Assembly: GCA_945882215.1 (NCBI GenBank)
Contig: CAMCWM010000021.1
Location: 1 to 42,579 of the forward strand
Length of the DNA stretch: 42,579 nucleotides
Direction: 5' to 3'
Origin: Akkermansia muciniphila
Lineage (GTDB): Bacteria > Verrucomicrobiota > Verrucomicrobiia > Verrucomicrobiales > Verrucomicrobiaceae
This document shows, piece by piece, positions 42,186 to 42,579 of this stretch (position 1 is its first letter; each line of letters starts with the position of its first letter). Below the pieces are notes generated by a model, which saw nothing but the letters and a program-made list of their open reading frames with translations, did not search any database and was not told where the DNA came from. A program made the translations under genes and the position numbers.

Positions 42186-42579
42186 ATGCTCCAAGACACC
42201 GGAGGTGCGCCCGCTGCGGCGCAAAATCCCCTGAGTTCCTTGTTCAAAACAGTCGCCATCGTACGCATCGGCACCGGCACGCTGCTCATGACGCGGCACG
42301 CCTTCAGCGCCGCAGTCAGCGCCTACCATTTCTTCTGGAAAGAGGAGCCGTGGGCATGGGTGCCTGCGTTTCATGAGGCCGGACTGCCCTATGCGCATCT
42401 TCTGGCGCCCGTCACCGCTGTGATCGTCGCCGCCGTGGCACTGAGCTGGATCCTCGGTTTTCTGACACGTCTGTTCGCCGTGCTTTTCCTGCCGGTCATC
42501 ATCACCGCGCTCGTCTTGTTGCAGAAGGCCGGGTCCGTGCAGGTCGAGGCCGCCTGGCTCTATCTTTTCATCACCGTGA
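42186..42579 (+). CDS. DoxX-like membrane protein (5' part, cut by window end)
   Basis: At least 131 codons are visible, with no stop before the window ends. After a polar N-terminus the sequence has VAIVRIGTGTLLMTRHAFSA, FHEAGLPYAHLLAP and two strong membrane helices (TAVIVAAVALSWILGFLTRL, FAVLFLPVIITALVLLQKAG). The order helix, Gly-Leu-Pro, helix resembles the DoxX family of small four-helix membrane proteins. It starts 10 bp after the export-like lipoprotein gene and is likely co-transcribed. The C-terminal part is outside the window. Confidence 0.7.
   Translation, partial: MLQDTGGAPAAAQNPLSSLFKTVAIVRIGTGTLLMTRHAFSAAVSAYHFFWKEEPWAWVPAFHEAGLPYAHLLAPVTAVIVAAVALSWILGFLTRLFAVLFLPVIITALVLLQKAGSVQVEAAWLYLFITV

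Noticed and set aside
1..42579. tRNA, rRNA, riboswitch or complete insertion sequence
   Set aside because: None was recognised when reading the gaps. A covariance-model scan would be needed to exclude small RNAs.

Overview
The window is a stretch of bacterial chromosome, GC-rich in most genes. It most resembles the phylum Verrucomicrobiota (Prosthecobacter/Verrucomicrobium-like). This is inferred from style, not from a marker gene: two Gfo/Idh/MocA oxidoreductases (one with a twin-arginine leader), a LamG/DUF1080-like secreted protein, a fibronectin-III protein next to a collagen-like protein, many small secreted proteins, and gene-poor gaps filled with low-complexity and palindromic repeats. 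No rRNA, tRNA, CRISPR array or complete insertion sequence was found.

Positions 1-22050 are mostly housekeeping: small exported proteins, a parvulin-type prolyl isomerase followed directly by a 3-hydroxyisobutyrate-dehydrogenase-like enzyme, a large Ca2+-type P-ATPase, a three-gene membrane/basic protein cluster, a trypsin-like lipoprotein, a fatty acid desaturase, a possible caspase-like protein, PurH, a YggS-type PLP protein and two Gfo/Idh/MocA proteins. Signs of flux are a SNF2 helicase remnant, an AlbA_2/ATPase gene bracketed by an 18-bp direct repeat, a leftover of the purH 3' end, and two small secreted-protein genes that each carry a frameshift.

Positions 22050-35640 form an accessory, defence-like island written almost entirely on the minus strand. 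(i) A compact XRE regulator - ImmA/IrrE protease - HigA-like regulator - PD-(D/E)XK nuclease-like operon faces a divergent 70-aa gene across a double operator. This module is enclosed by two direct copies of a structured intergenic repeat. (ii) A DUF6883/DUF4926 gene pair is enclosed by a second, 37-bp palindromic repeat. (iii) A type III restriction-modification-like operon runs in the order small protein, Res helicase-nuclease, AlbA_2/ATPase protein, Mod methyltransferase, multi-pass membrane protein. A 22-bp x 8 minisatellite lies upstream of it.

Positions 35640-42579 return to core-like genes: a small XRE regulator, the fibronectin-III and collagen-like genes, RodA, an OppF-type ABC ATPase, a soluble Ser/Thr kinase, a 200-bp GAGTAT/GAGCAG repeat, a polysaccharide-export-like lipoprotein and the start of a DoxX-like membrane protein cut by the window end.

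The best candidate for something undescribed is the repeat-bounded cassette layout of the island. Within it, the strongest parts are the XRE/ImmA/HigA-like/nuclease module with its 21-bp-phased operators and the type III-like operon that carries an AlbA_2 protein and a membrane protein. All functional calls come from reading motifs by eye; no database search was run.
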